From NCBI RefSeq assembly GCF_002214185.1, contig NZ_CP022161.1, positions 9,865,486-9,929,485 of the forward strand: a DNA stretch of 64,000 bases. Reading direction: 5' to 3'. The notes beneath the pieces are model-generated. The model searched no databases. It saw only the letters and a list, made by a program, of their open reading frames with translations, and was not told the origin of the DNA. Below are positions 1 to 8,111 of this stretch, piece by piece (positions within the stretch are counted from its first letter, which is position 1; each line of letters begins with the position of its first letter). The position numbers and the translations under genes were made by a program. This DNA comes from Streptomyces capitiformicae. GTDB lineage: Bacteria > Actinomycetota > Actinomycetes > Streptomycetales > Streptomycetaceae.

Positions 1-528
1 CGGCCACAGCTGTCCTTGGTGACGGTCAGGGACGTGGGTGCGGCCGGAAGCCTGCGAGACCACTTGACCTTGAGGTTGCCGACCTTGGCCACGTACACCG
101 TGCCCGTCGCCCTTCAGGCAGAAGGCGTTGGTGTTGAGGCGGATCGACTGCCGGGTGTCCTTCTTCGACTTGTAGCGGGGAGGGCCGGCCTTGCGGCCCT
201 GCCGCTTGCCCTTGAGGCTGTCGAAGAAGTTCTTGTAGGCGGTGTCCAGGTCCCGCAGGGACTGTTGCAGGACGACCGCCGACACGTCGGCGAGCCAGGC
301 GCGTTCCTCGGTGCGCTTGGCCTGGGTGATGCGAAGCCGGGACAGCTCGGCCGACTTCACATACGGCAGCCGCGCCGCGTGCGCTTGTTTCCGGTCGCGC
401 AGGCAGTCGTTCCACACCACGCGGGCGCACCCGAACGCACTGGCCAGCGCACGGCGCTGTGCGGCGTCCGGGTAGGCCCGGTAGTTGTAGCGGAGCTGCA
501 CAACCAAGATCCGCTTGGTGTCGTGCAC
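1..528 (-). pseudogene. tnpB: IS605-type TnpB (OrfB) transposase, 5' part, frameshifted
   Basis: Reading leftward from GTG 528, the protein begins with the typical TnpB N-terminus (residues about 7-40: LVVQLRYNYRAYPDAAQRRA, then FGCARVVWNDCLRDRK) and continues through AWLADVSAVVLQQSLRDLDTAY and the KGKRQGRKAGPPRYKSKK segment. TnpB is the RNA-guided nuclease of IS200/IS605 elements. At about 100-106 the frame shifts by one base. The downstream frame reads VYVAKVGNLKVKWSRRLPAAP and runs off the window edge. The gene is therefore incomplete here and frameshifted. No tnpA is visible. The RuvC catalytic residues would lie beyond the window. Confidence 0.8.
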
Positions 529-752
529 GCTGCCCGCCTGCTCCCGCGCATGCCGCGTGCCCGGCCTCGTGCACGCTGTACGGTCGGTCTCGTCCACGCT
601 GCCTGCTCGGCCTTGCGCACGCCGCTTGCCCGGTCTCGCGCGTGCCGTCTGCCTGGCGTCGTGCGTGGCGCGTGCCCGGCCTCGCGCACGCTGCCTGGCA
701 GGGTCTCGTGCGCGCTGCCCGCCGAGCCCCGCGCATGCTGCCCGCCCGGCGC
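522..752. repeat. Ten-unit 23-bp tandem repeat (minisatellite)
   Basis: Ten consecutive units start at 522, 545, 568, 591, 614, 637, 660, 683, 707 and 730. All are 23 bp except the eighth (24 bp). The consensus is close to CGYGCACGCTGCCYGCCCGG followed by CCT. Units differ from each other by several bases, so the array is old. It begins at the first codons of the TnpB frame and ends 39 bp before dapE. Because 23 is not a multiple of 3 and the units lack stop codons, all six frames stay open here, which creates long false ORFs. Confidence 0.88.
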
Positions 753-791
753 CGTCCGGGGCGGTTCCGGTGGCGCGTTAGGGTCGACGGC

Positions 792-1871
792 ATGGCCGAG
801 ATCCCGATTGACCTCACGCAGGACGCCGCGCGGCTGACCGCGCAGCTCGTCGACTTCCCCTCCGAGAGCGGCACGGAGAAGCCGCTCGCCGATGCGATCG
901 AGGCCGCGCTGCGCCCGCTGACGCATCTCACGGTCGACCGCTTCGGCAACAGCATCGTCGCCCGTACGAACCTGGGGCGGGCGGAGCGCGTGATTCTGGC
1001 CGGCCACATCGACACCGTCCCCATCGCCGACAACGTCCCCTCCCGTCTCGACGAGGACGGCGTCCTATGGGGCTGCGGCACCTGCGACATGAAGTCGGGC
1101 GTAGCGGTCCAGCTCCGCATCGCGGCCACGGTCCCCTCCCCGAACCGCGACCTGACCTTCGTCTTCTACGACAACGAAGAGGTCGCCGCCGAACTGAACG
1201 GCCTGAAGCACGTCTCCGAGGCCCACCCCGAGTGGCTCGCGGGCGACTTCGCGGTCCTGCTGGAGCCCTCGAACGGCCAGGTGGAGGGCGGCTGCCAGGG
1301 CACGCTGCGGGTCCTGCTGAAGACCAAGGGCGAGCGCGCCCACTCCGCCCGCAGCTGGATGGGCTCCAACGCCATCCACGCGGCGGCCCCGATCCTGGCC
1401 CGCCTCGCCGCGTACGAGCCGCGCTACCCGGTGATCGACGGCCTGGAGTACCGGGAGGGCCTGAACGCCGTACGCATCGGGGGCGGGGTCGCGGGCAACG
1501 TCATCCCCGACGCATGCGTGGTCACCGTCAACTTCCGCTACGCGCCCGACCGTACGGAGGAGGAGGCACTCGCCCACGTCCGCGAGGTCTTCGCCGACTG
1601 CGGCGTCGAGGAGTTCGTCGTGGACGACCACAGCCCGGGCGCCCTGCCAGGCCTCTCCCACCCGGCGGCCGCGGCGTTCATCGAGGCGGTCGGCGGCACG
1701 CCTCAGCCCAAGTACGGCTGGACGGACGTCTCCCGCTTCAGCGCGCTCGGCGTCCCGGCCGTCAACTACGGCCCCGGCAACCCCCACTTGGCGCACAAGC
1801 GCGACGAACGCGTGGACACGGCGACGATCCTGGCGGGGGAGGAGCGCCTGAGGGCATGGCTGACGGCGTGA
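792..1871 (+). CDS. dapE: Succinyl-diaminopimelate desuccinylase (M20 peptidase)
   Basis: 359 residues. DapE hydrolyses N-succinyl-LL-2,6-diaminopimelate to LL-diaminopimelate and succinate in the cytoplasm, for lysine and peptidoglycan synthesis. The M20 metal site is visible: H72 and D74 in AGHIDTVP, D99 in CGTCDMKSG, E129/E130 in FYDNEEVAAELNG, E158 in LLEPSNG, and the C-terminal histidines H332/H335 in NPHLAHKRDERVD. The dimerisation (lid) domain occupies about residues 170-285. ATG 792 is chosen because homology starts there; the open frame further upstream is only the 23-bp repeat array. The Shine-Dalgarno sequence is weak. Length is normal for the actinobacterial DapE group. Confidence 0.93.
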   Translation: MAEIPIDLTQDAARLTAQLVDFPSESGTEKPLADAIEAALRPLTHLTVDRFGNSIVARTNLGRAERVILAGHIDTVPIADNVPSRLDEDGVLWGCGTCDMKSGVAVQLRIAATVPSPNRDLTFVFYDNEEVAAELNGLKHVSEAHPEWLAGDFAVLLEPSNGQVEGGCQGTLRVLLKTKGERAHSARSWMGSNAIHAAAPILARLAAYEPRYPVIDGLEYREGLNAVRIGGGVAGNVIPDACVVTVNFRYAPDRTEEEALAHVREVFADCGVEEFVVDDHSPGALPGLSHPAAAAFIEAVGGTPQPKYGWTDVSRFSALGVPAVNYGPGNPHLAHKRDERVDTATILAGEERLRAWLTA

Positions 1872-1882
1872 GACCACGTCTG

Positions 1883-1912
1883 TCGGAGAAGTTCGGAGAA
1901 GTTCGGAGAAGT
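1883..1912. repeat. Three tandem copies of a 10-mer
   Basis: TCGGAGAAGT occurs three times in a row directly after the dapE stop codon, in the 122-bp gap before the LOG-family gene. It is a short slippage-type repeat. No hairpin or known operator is evident. Confidence 0.8.
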
Positions 1913-2011
1913 ACCGGGTGGCGGATTGTGGCGGACACGCGCGCGTACCCCGTCCGTAACCCTCGTGGATCTACGCTGAGGTGAACCACCAGCATGGCGG
2001 AGGGAGCGGAC

Positions 2012-2770
2012 ATGGCGACCGGCAACCCCGAGGGCAAGAAGCAGCCACCGGAGGAGCAGCGGCTGGGACCTGTGCTGCGCAGGCGCACTCAGGTGCAGGC
2101 GAGCACGACCGACCAGCGCCTGCTGGACGCGGGCGGCCCCTCCGACTGGGTCCACACCGATCCCTGGCGGGTCCTGCGCATCCAGTCGGAGTTCATCGAG
2201 GGCTTCGGCACGCTCGCCGAACTCCCCGCCGCGATCAGCGTGTTCGGCTCGGCCCGTACACCGGTCGACTCTCTCGAGTACGACGCGGGCGTGCGGCTCG
2301 GGCGCGGCCTGGTGGAGGCGGGCTTCGCCGTGATCACCGGCGGCGGCCCCGGCGCCATGGAGGCGGCCAACAAGGGCGCCCTCGAAGCCGGCGGCACCTC
2401 CGTCGGCCTCGGCATCGAGCTCCCCTTCGAACAGGGCCTCAACCCCTACGTCGACATCGGCCTCAACTTCCGTTACTTCTTCGTCCGGAAGATGATGTTC
2501 GTCAAGTACGCCCAGGGCTTCGTGGTCCTGCCCGGCGGCCTCGGCACCCTCGACGAACTCTTCGAGGCCCTCACCCTCGTCCAGACCCAGAAGGTCACCC
2601 GCTTCCCCATCGTCCTCTTCGGCGAGTCCTACTGGAGCGGCCTGGTCGACTGGCTCACCCACACCCTGGTGGCCGAGGGCAAGGCCGCGAAGAAGGACCT
2701 GACCCTGTTCCACGTCACGGACGACGTGGACGAGGCGGTAGCCCTGGTCTCCAAGGAGGCCGGCCGCTGA
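2012..2770 (+). CDS. LOG-family (TIGR00730) Rossmann-fold protein
   Basis: 252 residues from ATG 2012; an in-frame ATG at 1994 would add six. The 2012 start has GGAGGGAG at an ideal distance. The family signature is present: GGGPGAMEAANKGA (about residue 110) and PGGLGTLDELFE (about residue 178), which bind the phosphoribosyl group and supply the catalytic residues. Many members release the free base from nucleoside 5'-monophosphates (cytokinin-activating LOG type), although older annotations call them lysine decarboxylases. The substrate in this organism is not known. It lies co-oriented downstream of dapE and ends at a strong terminator. Confidence 0.88.
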   Translation: MATGNPEGKKQPPEEQRLGPVLRRRTQVQASTTDQRLLDAGGPSDWVHTDPWRVLRIQSEFIEGFGTLAELPAAISVFGSARTPVDSLEYDAGVRLGRGLVEAGFAVITGGGPGAMEAANKGALEAGGTSVGLGIELPFEQGLNPYVDIGLNFRYFFVRKMMFVKYAQGFVVLPGGLGTLDELFEALTLVQTQKVTRFPIVLFGESYWSGLVDWLTHTLVAEGKAAKKDLTLFHVTDDVDEAVALVSKEAGR

Positions 2771-2778
2771 CCTGCGGG

Positions 2779-2814
2779 CCCCTGAAGCCGGGGCGTGGCC
2801 CCCGGCTTCAGGGG
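2779..2814. terminator. Strong hairpin terminator
   Basis: A perfect 15-bp inverted repeat (CCCCTGAAGCCGGGG / CCCCGGCTTCAGGGG) with a 6-nt loop starts 9 bp after the LOG-family stop codon. No long T-run follows, as is usual in Streptomyces. It separates this gene from the convergent folP-like gene. Confidence 0.85.
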
Positions 2815-2990
2815 CGCGGGGCTGTGTCGATTTGCGGCTCCGCCGCGTGGGCGCGACAAGCCCCCACTCACCCGCACCCGCCTCACACACCGGACTCCCG
2901 AGCTCTCCCGCGCAGGGGGTCGAAGTGGCGCAGCCCCTGGAGGATGGGACGAGGATGGGACGGGTAGGGGCGGCGGGGGCGAGAAAACCC

Positions 2991-3851
2991 TCAGGCGAGC
3001 CCCCGCCGGGCAACGGCCGGCGCCCGGTGCCCCGCGATCGACGCCACCATGTCGAGCACCTGCTTCGTCTCGCCCACCTCATGCACCCGAAACACCTGAG
3101 CCCCCAACCACGCCGAGACGGCGGTCGTCGCCAGCGTCCCCACCACCCGCTCCTTCACCGGCCGATCCAACGTCTCGCCCACAAAGTCCTTGTTGGACAG
3201 AGACACCAACACCGGCCACCCCGTGGACACCATCTCCCCCAGCCGCCGAGTCGCCTCAAGACTGTGCCGCGTGTTCTTCCCGAAGTCGTGCCCGGGATCG
3301 ATCAGCACGGACTCCCGCGGCACCCCCAGCGCCACCGCCCGCTCCGCCAGCCCCACGGTCACCCGAAGAATGTCGGCCATGACATTGCCGTACTCGACCC
3401 GATGCGGCCGCGTACGAGGCTCGGACCCCCCGGCATGCGTGCACACCAGCCCCACCCGGTACCGCGCCGCGACCTCCGCCAGCCGGGGGTCCACCCCGCC
3501 CCACGCGTCGTTCAGGAGATCCGCCCCGGCCTCGCAGACGGCCTCACCGACCTCGTGCCGCCAGGTGTCGACGCTGATGACCACATCGGGAAACCGGCGC
3601 CGCACCTCCGCGACGAACCCCACCGTCCGCCGCGCCTCCTCCTCGGCGGTCACTTCCTCCCCGGGCCCGGCCTTCACCCCGCCGATGTCGATAATGGCGG
3701 CCCCCTCGGCGACCGCACGCTCCACACGCGCGAGCGCGGGCTCGTCCAGGAAGGTGGCCCCTTGGTCGTAGAAGGAGTCGGGGGTCCGGTTCACGATCGC
3801 CATGATCACCGGCTCGTGCACGCCGAATTCCCGCCTGCCCAGTCTGAGCAT
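2991..3851 (-). CDS. folP: Dihydropteroate synthase homologue
   Basis: 286 residues from ATG 3851, preceded by AGAGG eight bases upstream; a GTG at 3887 is possible. DHPS condenses dihydropteroate pyrophosphate with p-aminobenzoate in folate synthesis. Visible motifs are MAIVNRTPDSFYDQG near the N-terminus (pterin/phosphate loop 1), IIDIGGVKAGPG (loop 2 region), VISVDTW, LLNDAWGG, IDPGHDFGKNT and VLVSLSNKDFVGE. Loop 2 reads GGVKAGPG where canonical enzymes have GG.STRPG, which is typical of the actinobacterial second paralogue (FolP2-like), so it may not be the main folate enzyme. Streptomyces usually carries a separate folP in the folate operon. Confidence 0.85.
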   Translation of the reverse strand: MLRLGRREFGVHEPVIMAIVNRTPDSFYDQGATFLDEPALARVERAVAEGAAIIDIGGVKAGPGEEVTAEEEARRTVGFVAEVRRRFPDVVISVDTWRHEVGEAVCEAGADLLNDAWGGVDPRLAEVAARYRVGLVCTHAGGSEPRTRPHRVEYGNVMADILRVTVGLAERAVALGVPRESVLIDPGHDFGKNTRHSLEATRRLGEMVSTGWPVLVSLSNKDFVGETLDRPVKERVVGTLATTAVSAWLGAQVFRVHEVGETKQVLDMVASIAGHRAPAVARRGLA

Positions 3852-3993
3852 CCGCTGTGCCCTCTTCCCCTGCGCCCTGTGGACCACCTGCGACTTAACC
3901 GCCTGCGACCCTAACTGTCAGACTCGCATGGCACGATCGGAGCCGGAGAGAACTCGGATCCGAGACAACAGCCGAAGCGTGGGGACCTCAACG

Positions 3994-4344
3994 ATGTTCA
4001 TGTTCTTGTTCCTGGTCGTCGCGCTCGCGGTCGTGGTCGCCGCGGTGACGCTCGCCGTGGTGGGCGGCGGCGAGAGCGCGGCACTGCCGGAGGCCGCGGG
4101 CGAGCGCCTCCAGGATCCGCTGCCGGAGCACCGCCCGGTCAACCGGGCGGATGTGGAGGCGCTCCGCTTCCCGCTCGCCCTGCGCGGCTACCGCATGGTC
4201 GACGTCGACGACGCCCTCGGCCGCCTCGGCGCCGAGATCGCCGAGCGCGACGCCCGTATCGCCGACCTGGAGTCCGCCCTCGCCGGCGCCCGCGAGGCGA
4301 CCCTGAACTCGCTGCACAAGCGGGAGGAGGGCGATCACCAGTGA
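3994..4344 (+). CDS. Membrane-anchored DivIVA-domain protein
   Basis: 116 residues. It has one N-terminal membrane segment (MFMFLFLVVALAVVVAAVTLAVV, residues 1-23), then a short DivIVA-type motif (residues about 55-75: LRFPLALRGYRMVDVDDALG) and a coiled-coil stretch (IAERDARIADLESALAGARE). DivIVA proteins mark curved membrane and polar growth sites; this short version could act as an accessory membrane tether. The next ATG at 4000 is an alternative start. Its stop overlaps the GTG of tag by 4 bp (GTGA), so the two are translationally coupled. Confidence 0.8.
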   Translation: MFMFLFLVVALAVVVAAVTLAVVGGGESAALPEAAGERLQDPLPEHRPVNRADVEALRFPLALRGYRMVDVDDALGRLGAEIAERDARIADLESALAGAREATLNSLHKREEGDHQ

Positions 4345-4931
4345 GTGACGGTATGGCGCTGGCGGGGCCCGACGGCGCACTCCGCTGCCCCTGGGCCCTG
4401 TCCACCGACGACTACGTGGCGTACCACGACGAGGAATGGGGCCGCCCGGTCCACGGTGACGACGCCCTGTACGAGCGGCTGTGCCTGGAGGCCTTCCAGT
4501 CGGGCCTGTCCTGGATCACGATCCTCCGCCGCCGCGAGGGCTTCCGCACCGCCTTCGCCGACTTCAAGATCGCCCAAGTCGCCACCTTCACGGAATCCGA
4601 CAAGGCCCGCCTTCTCGCCGACCCCGGCATCATCCGCAACCGGGCCAAGATCGAAGCGACGATCGCCAACGCCCAGGTCCTGGCCGACTGGACCCCCGGC
4701 GAACTGGACACCCTGATTTGGTCCCACGCCCCGGACCCGACCACCCGCCCCACCCCGAAGACCCTGGCGGACGTCCCCGCGGTCACCGATGAGTCGAAGG
4801 CCCTGTCCAAGGCCCTGAAGAAGCGAGGCATCCGCTTCGTGGGCCCCACAACGGCATACGCCCTGATGCAGGCGTGCGGTCTGGTCGACGACCACTTGGA
4901 GACCTGCGTGGCGAGGAGCGTGCCCCTTTAG
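4341..4931 (+). CDS. tag: DNA-3-methyladenine glycosylase I
   Basis: 196 residues from GTG 4341 (alternative ATG 4353). Tag excises 3-methyladenine from alkylated DNA to start base-excision repair. The family pattern is complete: RCPWALSTDDYVAYHDEEWG with the zinc ligand Cys16 and the following His, LCLEAFQSGLSWITILRRRE with the catalytic Glu, and the C-terminal HLETC zinc ligands (about residues 185-189). It is coupled to the upstream DivIVA gene by a 4-bp overlap and convergent with the enoyl-CoA hydratase gene. Confidence 0.93.
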   Translation: MSDGMALAGPDGALRCPWALSTDDYVAYHDEEWGRPVHGDDALYERLCLEAFQSGLSWITILRRREGFRTAFADFKIAQVATFTESDKARLLADPGIIRNRAKIEATIANAQVLADWTPGELDTLIWSHAPDPTTRPTPKTLADVPAVTDESKALSKALKKRGIRFVGPTTAYALMQACGLVDDHLETCVARSVPL

Positions 4932-4985
4932 GGCGCGGGGAACCACGTGACCAGCCACAACGGACGCGCAGTTCCCCGCGAACCG

Positions 4986-5777
4986 TCACCGGCCCAGGAA
5001 TTTCGGCTTTTCCTTGTTCACGAACGCCTGCACAGCGATTCCGTGGTCCTCGGAGGCCCCGGCCCTGGTCTGCAGCTCGTCCTCCTTCTCCAGCGCCTCC
5101 TCCAATGAGTGCGTGAGCCCGAACGCCAGCGACTCCTTCAGCGCCGCATACGCGAGGGTCGGCCCCCCGGCCAACGCGCGAGCGACCTTCGCAGCCTCGG
5201 AGGCCAGCTCCGCCGCCGGAACCACCCGATTGGCGATCCCCAACTCGTACGCGTCCTGCGCACTGATGCTGCGTGGGAACAGCAGCAGGTCGGCGGCGCG
5301 ACCGGGGCCGATCACCCGCGGCAGGGTCCAGGAGACCCCGGAGTCGGCGGTGAGCGCGACCCCGGCGAATGACGTGTTGAAGGAGGCGGTGTCGGCGACC
5401 ACGCGGTAGTCCGCCGCGAGCGCGAAGCCGAAGCCGGCGCCGGCCGCCACACCGTTCACCGCGGCCACCACGGGCTTCGCCATGCCGGTGAGGGCCTTCA
5501 CGACGGGGTTGTAGTGCTCCTTGACCGTGCTCATGACCTGCCCCGAGCCCTCGGCCAGCAGCCCGATGTGCTCCTTCAGGTCCTGCCCCACACAGAACGC
5601 CCGGTCGCCGGCGGCGGTCAGCAGCACGGCCCGTACGGCGTCGTCCGAGGCGGCGGCCTCCACGGCCTCCCGCAGCGCGACCTTGGTCGCGACGTTCAGC
5701 GCGTTCATCGCCTCGGGGCGGTTCAGCGTGATCGTCGCGAGCCCGTCGCTCACCTCGTGGAGCACGGTGTCGGCCAT
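4986..5777 (-). CDS. Enoyl-CoA hydratase/isomerase (PaaG-like)
   Basis: 263 residues of the crotonase superfamily, cytoplasmic. The CoA-binding oxyanion hole is seen at GDRAFCVGQDLKEH (about residues 57-70) and AVNGVAAGAGFGFALAADYRVV (about 108-130). The active-site loop is LTADSGVSWTLPRVIG, with an aspartate in the position used by PaaG-type isomerases and lacking the second glutamate of classical hydratases. That makes an isomerase or a ring-opened CoA isomerase as likely as plain beta-oxidation hydration. It stands alone, divergent from the DUF3117 gene. Confidence 0.85.
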   Translation of the reverse strand: MADTVLHEVSDGLATITLNRPEAMNALNVATKVALREAVEAAASDDAVRAVLLTAAGDRAFCVGQDLKEHIGLLAEGSGQVMSTVKEHYNPVVKALTGMAKPVVAAVNGVAAGAGFGFALAADYRVVADTASFNTSFAGVALTADSGVSWTLPRVIGPGRAADLLLFPRSISAQDAYELGIANRVVPAAELASEAAKVARALAGGPTLAYAALKESLAFGLTHSLEEALEKEDELQTRAGASEDHGIAVQAFVNKEKPKFLGR

Positions 5778-6154
5778 GGCGGTTCCCCTCCGATGTCGCG
5801 GCTGGCGACGTACTGGTCAGTACGCCCTGCGTCACAGCACAGCATGGCGGAGATCACGGGCGGCGGCGTGGGCGGAGCGTGTGACCTGCGTCAAAGAATC
5901 TCGATCGGCCGAGCGGCCGCCGAGGACCGTGCGGTGGCGCAGTATCGCAGTCACATCGCCGAATTGAGTGGTTTTGCTCGCGCGCGTTGCCCAAGCGATG
6001 CCGACTGATGTTGGTCATCGGGTCATGAGATGCGGGATAATGGCCTGGAAGCAATGTGTTCGATGCCGGTGTCGCGTGCCCGCAGGTGGGACCGCGCCTG
6101 CCCTCCAGGGCCGTCGGCTTTGGCGATGAGCTGGTTTCAGGAAGGGGTACGAGC
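5778..6154. promoter_or_regulatory. Divergent intergenic region
   Basis: 377 bp between the start codons of the enoyl-CoA hydratase (leftward) and the DUF3117 gene (rightward). It must hold promoters for both. It contains a less GC-rich stretch around 5960-6060. I see no convincing hairpin, operator or small gene in it. Confidence 0.4.
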
Positions 6155-6322
6155 ATGGCGGCCATGAAGCCGCGGACGGGCGATGGCCCGCTCGAGGTGA
6201 CCAAGGAGGGGCGGGGCATCGTCATGCGCGTTCCGCTCGAAGGCGGCGGGCGGCTCGTCGTCGAGCTGACCCCTGACGAGGCCGACGCGCTCGGCGACGC
6301 CCTCAAGAAGGTCGTCGGCTGA
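6155..6322 (+). CDS. DUF3117 small protein
   Basis: 55 residues (MAAMKPRTGDGPLEVTKEGR onward, ending ADALGDALKKVVG). This is the highly conserved actinobacterial DUF3117 family of unknown function, with a compact beta-rich N-terminal half and a short C-terminal helix. AGGAAGGGG lies 7-14 bases upstream of ATG 6155, which fixes the start. It is monocistronic and followed by a terminator shared with the convergent methyltransferase gene. Confidence 0.88.
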   Translation: MAAMKPRTGDGPLEVTKEGRGIVMRVPLEGGGRLVVELTPDEADALGDALKKVVG

Positions 6323-6350
6323 CGCGCGTAGCGACCATACCCTTTCAGCT

Positions 6351-6383
6351 GCCCCGGCACCGCCACTCGGCGAGTGCCGGGGC
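6351..6383. terminator. Bidirectional terminator
   Basis: Inverted repeat GCCCCGGCAC / GTGCCGGGGC with a 13-nt loop that can itself pair (CACTCGGCGAGTG). It lies between the DUF3117 stop and the convergent O-methyltransferase stop. Confidence 0.75.
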
Positions 6384-6438
6384 GCTGTTGTACCGGGGTT
6401 GTGCCGGGTGTGACCGCCAAGCCGGTCCGGGGAGGTCC

Positions 6439-7251
6439 TCAGCGCTTGACCGCGCACAGCAGGCCGTCGCCCACCGGGAGCAGGGACGGTACGAGCTCGG
6501 GGCTCTCGCGGACCGCGCGGAGCAGCTCCCGCAGGCGTATGACCTCGGTGGGCTGAGGGCCGGAGTCCACGGTGCGGCCACTGGCGAAGACACCCTCGAA
6601 GGCCACGAGGCCACCGGGTCTGAGCAGGCGCAACGATTCAGCGAGATAGTCGAGGCTCTCCAGCCGGTCGCCGTCGCAGAAGACGAGGTCGTACCCGGAG
6701 TCCGCGAGCCGGGGCAGTACGTCGAGGGCGTGGCCGGGGATGAAGCGCGCGCGGTTGCTGGCGAAGCCGGCCGCGCGGAACGCCTGCCGGGCGAACTGCT
6801 GGTGCTCCGGCTCCGGATCCACGGTGGTCAGCACCCCGTCCGGCCGCATGCCGTACAGCAGATGGATCCCGGACACACCGGTCCCGGTCCCGATCTCCGC
6901 CACCGCCTTCGCGTCCACGGTGGCGGCGAGCACCCGCAGCGCGGCGCCCGTGCCGGGCGACACCGAGCGCAGCCCTGCCTCCCGGGCCCGGTCGCGGGCC
7001 CAGCGCAGCGCGTCGTCCTCGGCGACAAAGGCGTCGGCGAACGCCCAGCTCGTCAGCCGGTTGCCGGTAATGACCCTCTCCTTATGTCCCCTGGTTGCCT
7101 GGGCGTGACTGTATCCGTTGCCGCCGGGAACCTGCTGATGGGACCGGTCGTTTAAAGGGGTGAGTGAGCGACGGGGGATCGGACGGGGGTCTAGGGATGG
7201 ATCAGTACGCCGAGCGGGAGCGGGCGCAGACGCAGCTGCTGACTGAGCCAT
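6439..7251 (-). CDS. SAM-dependent O-methyltransferase (class I, Methyltransf_3)
   Basis: The conserved core runs from about 7090 down to 6439. It has [19 protein letters not shown] as SAM motif [16 protein letters not shown] as the acidic ribose-binding loop, [17 protein letters not shown] as the metal/catalytic loop, and [14 protein letters not shown]. It resembles cation-dependent small-molecule O-methyltransferases; the acceptor is unknown. The start is unclear. No ATG, GTG or TTG lies in frame between about 7090 and 7251, although similarity extends upstream to [17 protein letters not shown] 7251 (MAQSAA) is the nearest legal start; ATG 7293 is also open. Either would place the 5' end inside the leader of the divergent sigma-factor gene. 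Confidence 0.75.
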   Translation of the reverse strand: MAQSAAASAPAPARRTDPSLDPRPIPRRSLTPLNDRSHQQVPGGNGYSHAQATRGHKERVITGNRLTSWAFADAFVAEDDALRWARDRAREAGLRSVSPGTGAALRVLAATVDAKAVAEIGTGTGVSGIHLLYGMRPDGVLTTVDPEPEHQQFARQAFRAAGFASNRARFIPGHALDVLPRLADSGYDLVFCDGDRLESLDYLAESLRLLRPGGLVAFEGVFASGRTVDSGPQPTEVIRLRELLRAVRESPELVPSLLPVGDGLLCAVKR

Positions 7252-7337
7252 ATGAGCCGCATCAGCCATATGAGCCACATCTGCGCACATCAATTTCTTA
7301 TAAAACCGCTTATCCGGAGCTAACGGGCGAGGTGGCT
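7245..7337. promoter_or_regulatory. Upstream control region of the ECF sigma gene
   Basis: An 18-bp tandem duplication (7245-7262 and 7263-7280, 16 of 18 identical) carries GCCATATGAGCC twice, each centred on the CATATG palindrome. It is followed by a strikingly AT-rich patch (CAATTTCTTATAAAACCGCT, 7291-7310) about 30-45 bp before ATG 7338. The arrangement looks like paired operator half-sites next to a promoter, serving the sigma gene and perhaps the divergent methyltransferase gene. If translation started at the upstream ATG 7197 instead, the repeat would encode [10 protein letters not shown]. Confidence 0.5.
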
Positions 7338-8111
7338 ATGGTAGGGGCTCCACTGGACACCACCAGAGCCGACAGGGGAGGTGCGGCCGCGCCTGTGGAT
7401 CGGGGAGGAGTGCTGCGGCGCTTTCTCGGGTCGGCGGGCAGGCCGAAATCCGTGAACGACACCGCTGACCACAGCCACGCCGCCGACGCCGCGCAGACCG
7501 CGACCTTCACCACGGACGCGCACGCGCAGGCGTGGACTCCGCCCACCTGGGAGGAGATCGTCAGCACCCACAGCGGCCGGGTCTACCGCCTCGCCTACCG
7601 TCTGACCGGCAACCAGCACGACGCCGAGGACCTCACTCAGGAGGTCTTCGTCCGCGTCTTCCGCTCCCTGTCGACGTACACGCCCGGCACGTTCGAGGGC
7701 TGGCTGCACCGCATCACCACGAACCTCTTCCTGGACATGGTCCGGCGCAAGCAGCGCATCCGCTTCGACGCCCTCGGGGACGACGCGGCCGAGCGGCTCC
7801 CCAGCCGTGAGCCCACCCCGCAGCAGGTCTTCAACGACGCGCACTTCGACGCCGACGTCCAACAGGCCCTCGACACCCTGGCGCCCGAGTTCCGCGCCGC
7901 CGTCGTCCTCTGCGACATCGAAGGACTGTCGTACGAGGAGATCGCCGCGACCCTGGGCGTCAAGCTCGGCACGGTCCGCTCCCGGATCCACCGCGGCCGC
8001 TCCCAGCTCCGCAAGGCCCTCGCGCACCGCTCCCCGGAAGCCCGGGCCGAGCGTCGAGGGTTCGCGGTGCCGCGGGTGCCCGCCCTGGGAGGAGGGGGCG
8101 CGACCGCGTGA
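7338..8111 (+). CDS. ECF-family RNA polymerase sigma factor
   Basis: 257 residues from ATG 7338, preceded by GAGGTGG; an open frame with ATG 7197 would add 47 residues. Sigma region 2 is [20 protein letters not shown] through [20 protein letters not shown] (about residues 76-140). Region 4 is [20 protein letters not shown] with the helix-turn-helix [20 protein letters not shown] (about residues 175-225). The roughly 65-residue N-terminal extension is low complexity. The stop overlaps the start of the zinc anti-sigma gene by 4 bp, the usual layout for a sigma and its own inhibitor, and an HtrA protease follows. The role is therefore probably an envelope-stress response. Confidence 0.9.
   Translation: MVGAPLDTTRADRGGAAAPVDRGGVLRRFLGSAGRPKSVNDTADHSHAADAAQTATFTTDAHAQAWTPPTWEEIVSTHSGRVYRLAYRLTGNQHDAEDLTQEVFVRVFRSLSTYTPGTFEGWLHRITTNLFLDMVRRKQRIRFDALGDDAAERLPSREPTPQQVFNDAHFDADVQQALDTLAPEFRAAVVLCDIEGLSYEEIAATLGVKLGTVRSRIHRGRSQLRKALAHRSPEARAERRGFAVPRVPALGGGGATA

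Noticed and set aside
522..752. The 23-bp array as a CRISPR
   Set aside because: Units are contiguous with no spacers and no cas genes are nearby.
26..1129. Long open frames on both strands through 26-1129 and 459-790
   Set aside because: They are produced by the stop-free 23-bp repeat array and the antisense of TnpB and dapE; their translations are Arg/Ala/Pro-rich with no family similarity.
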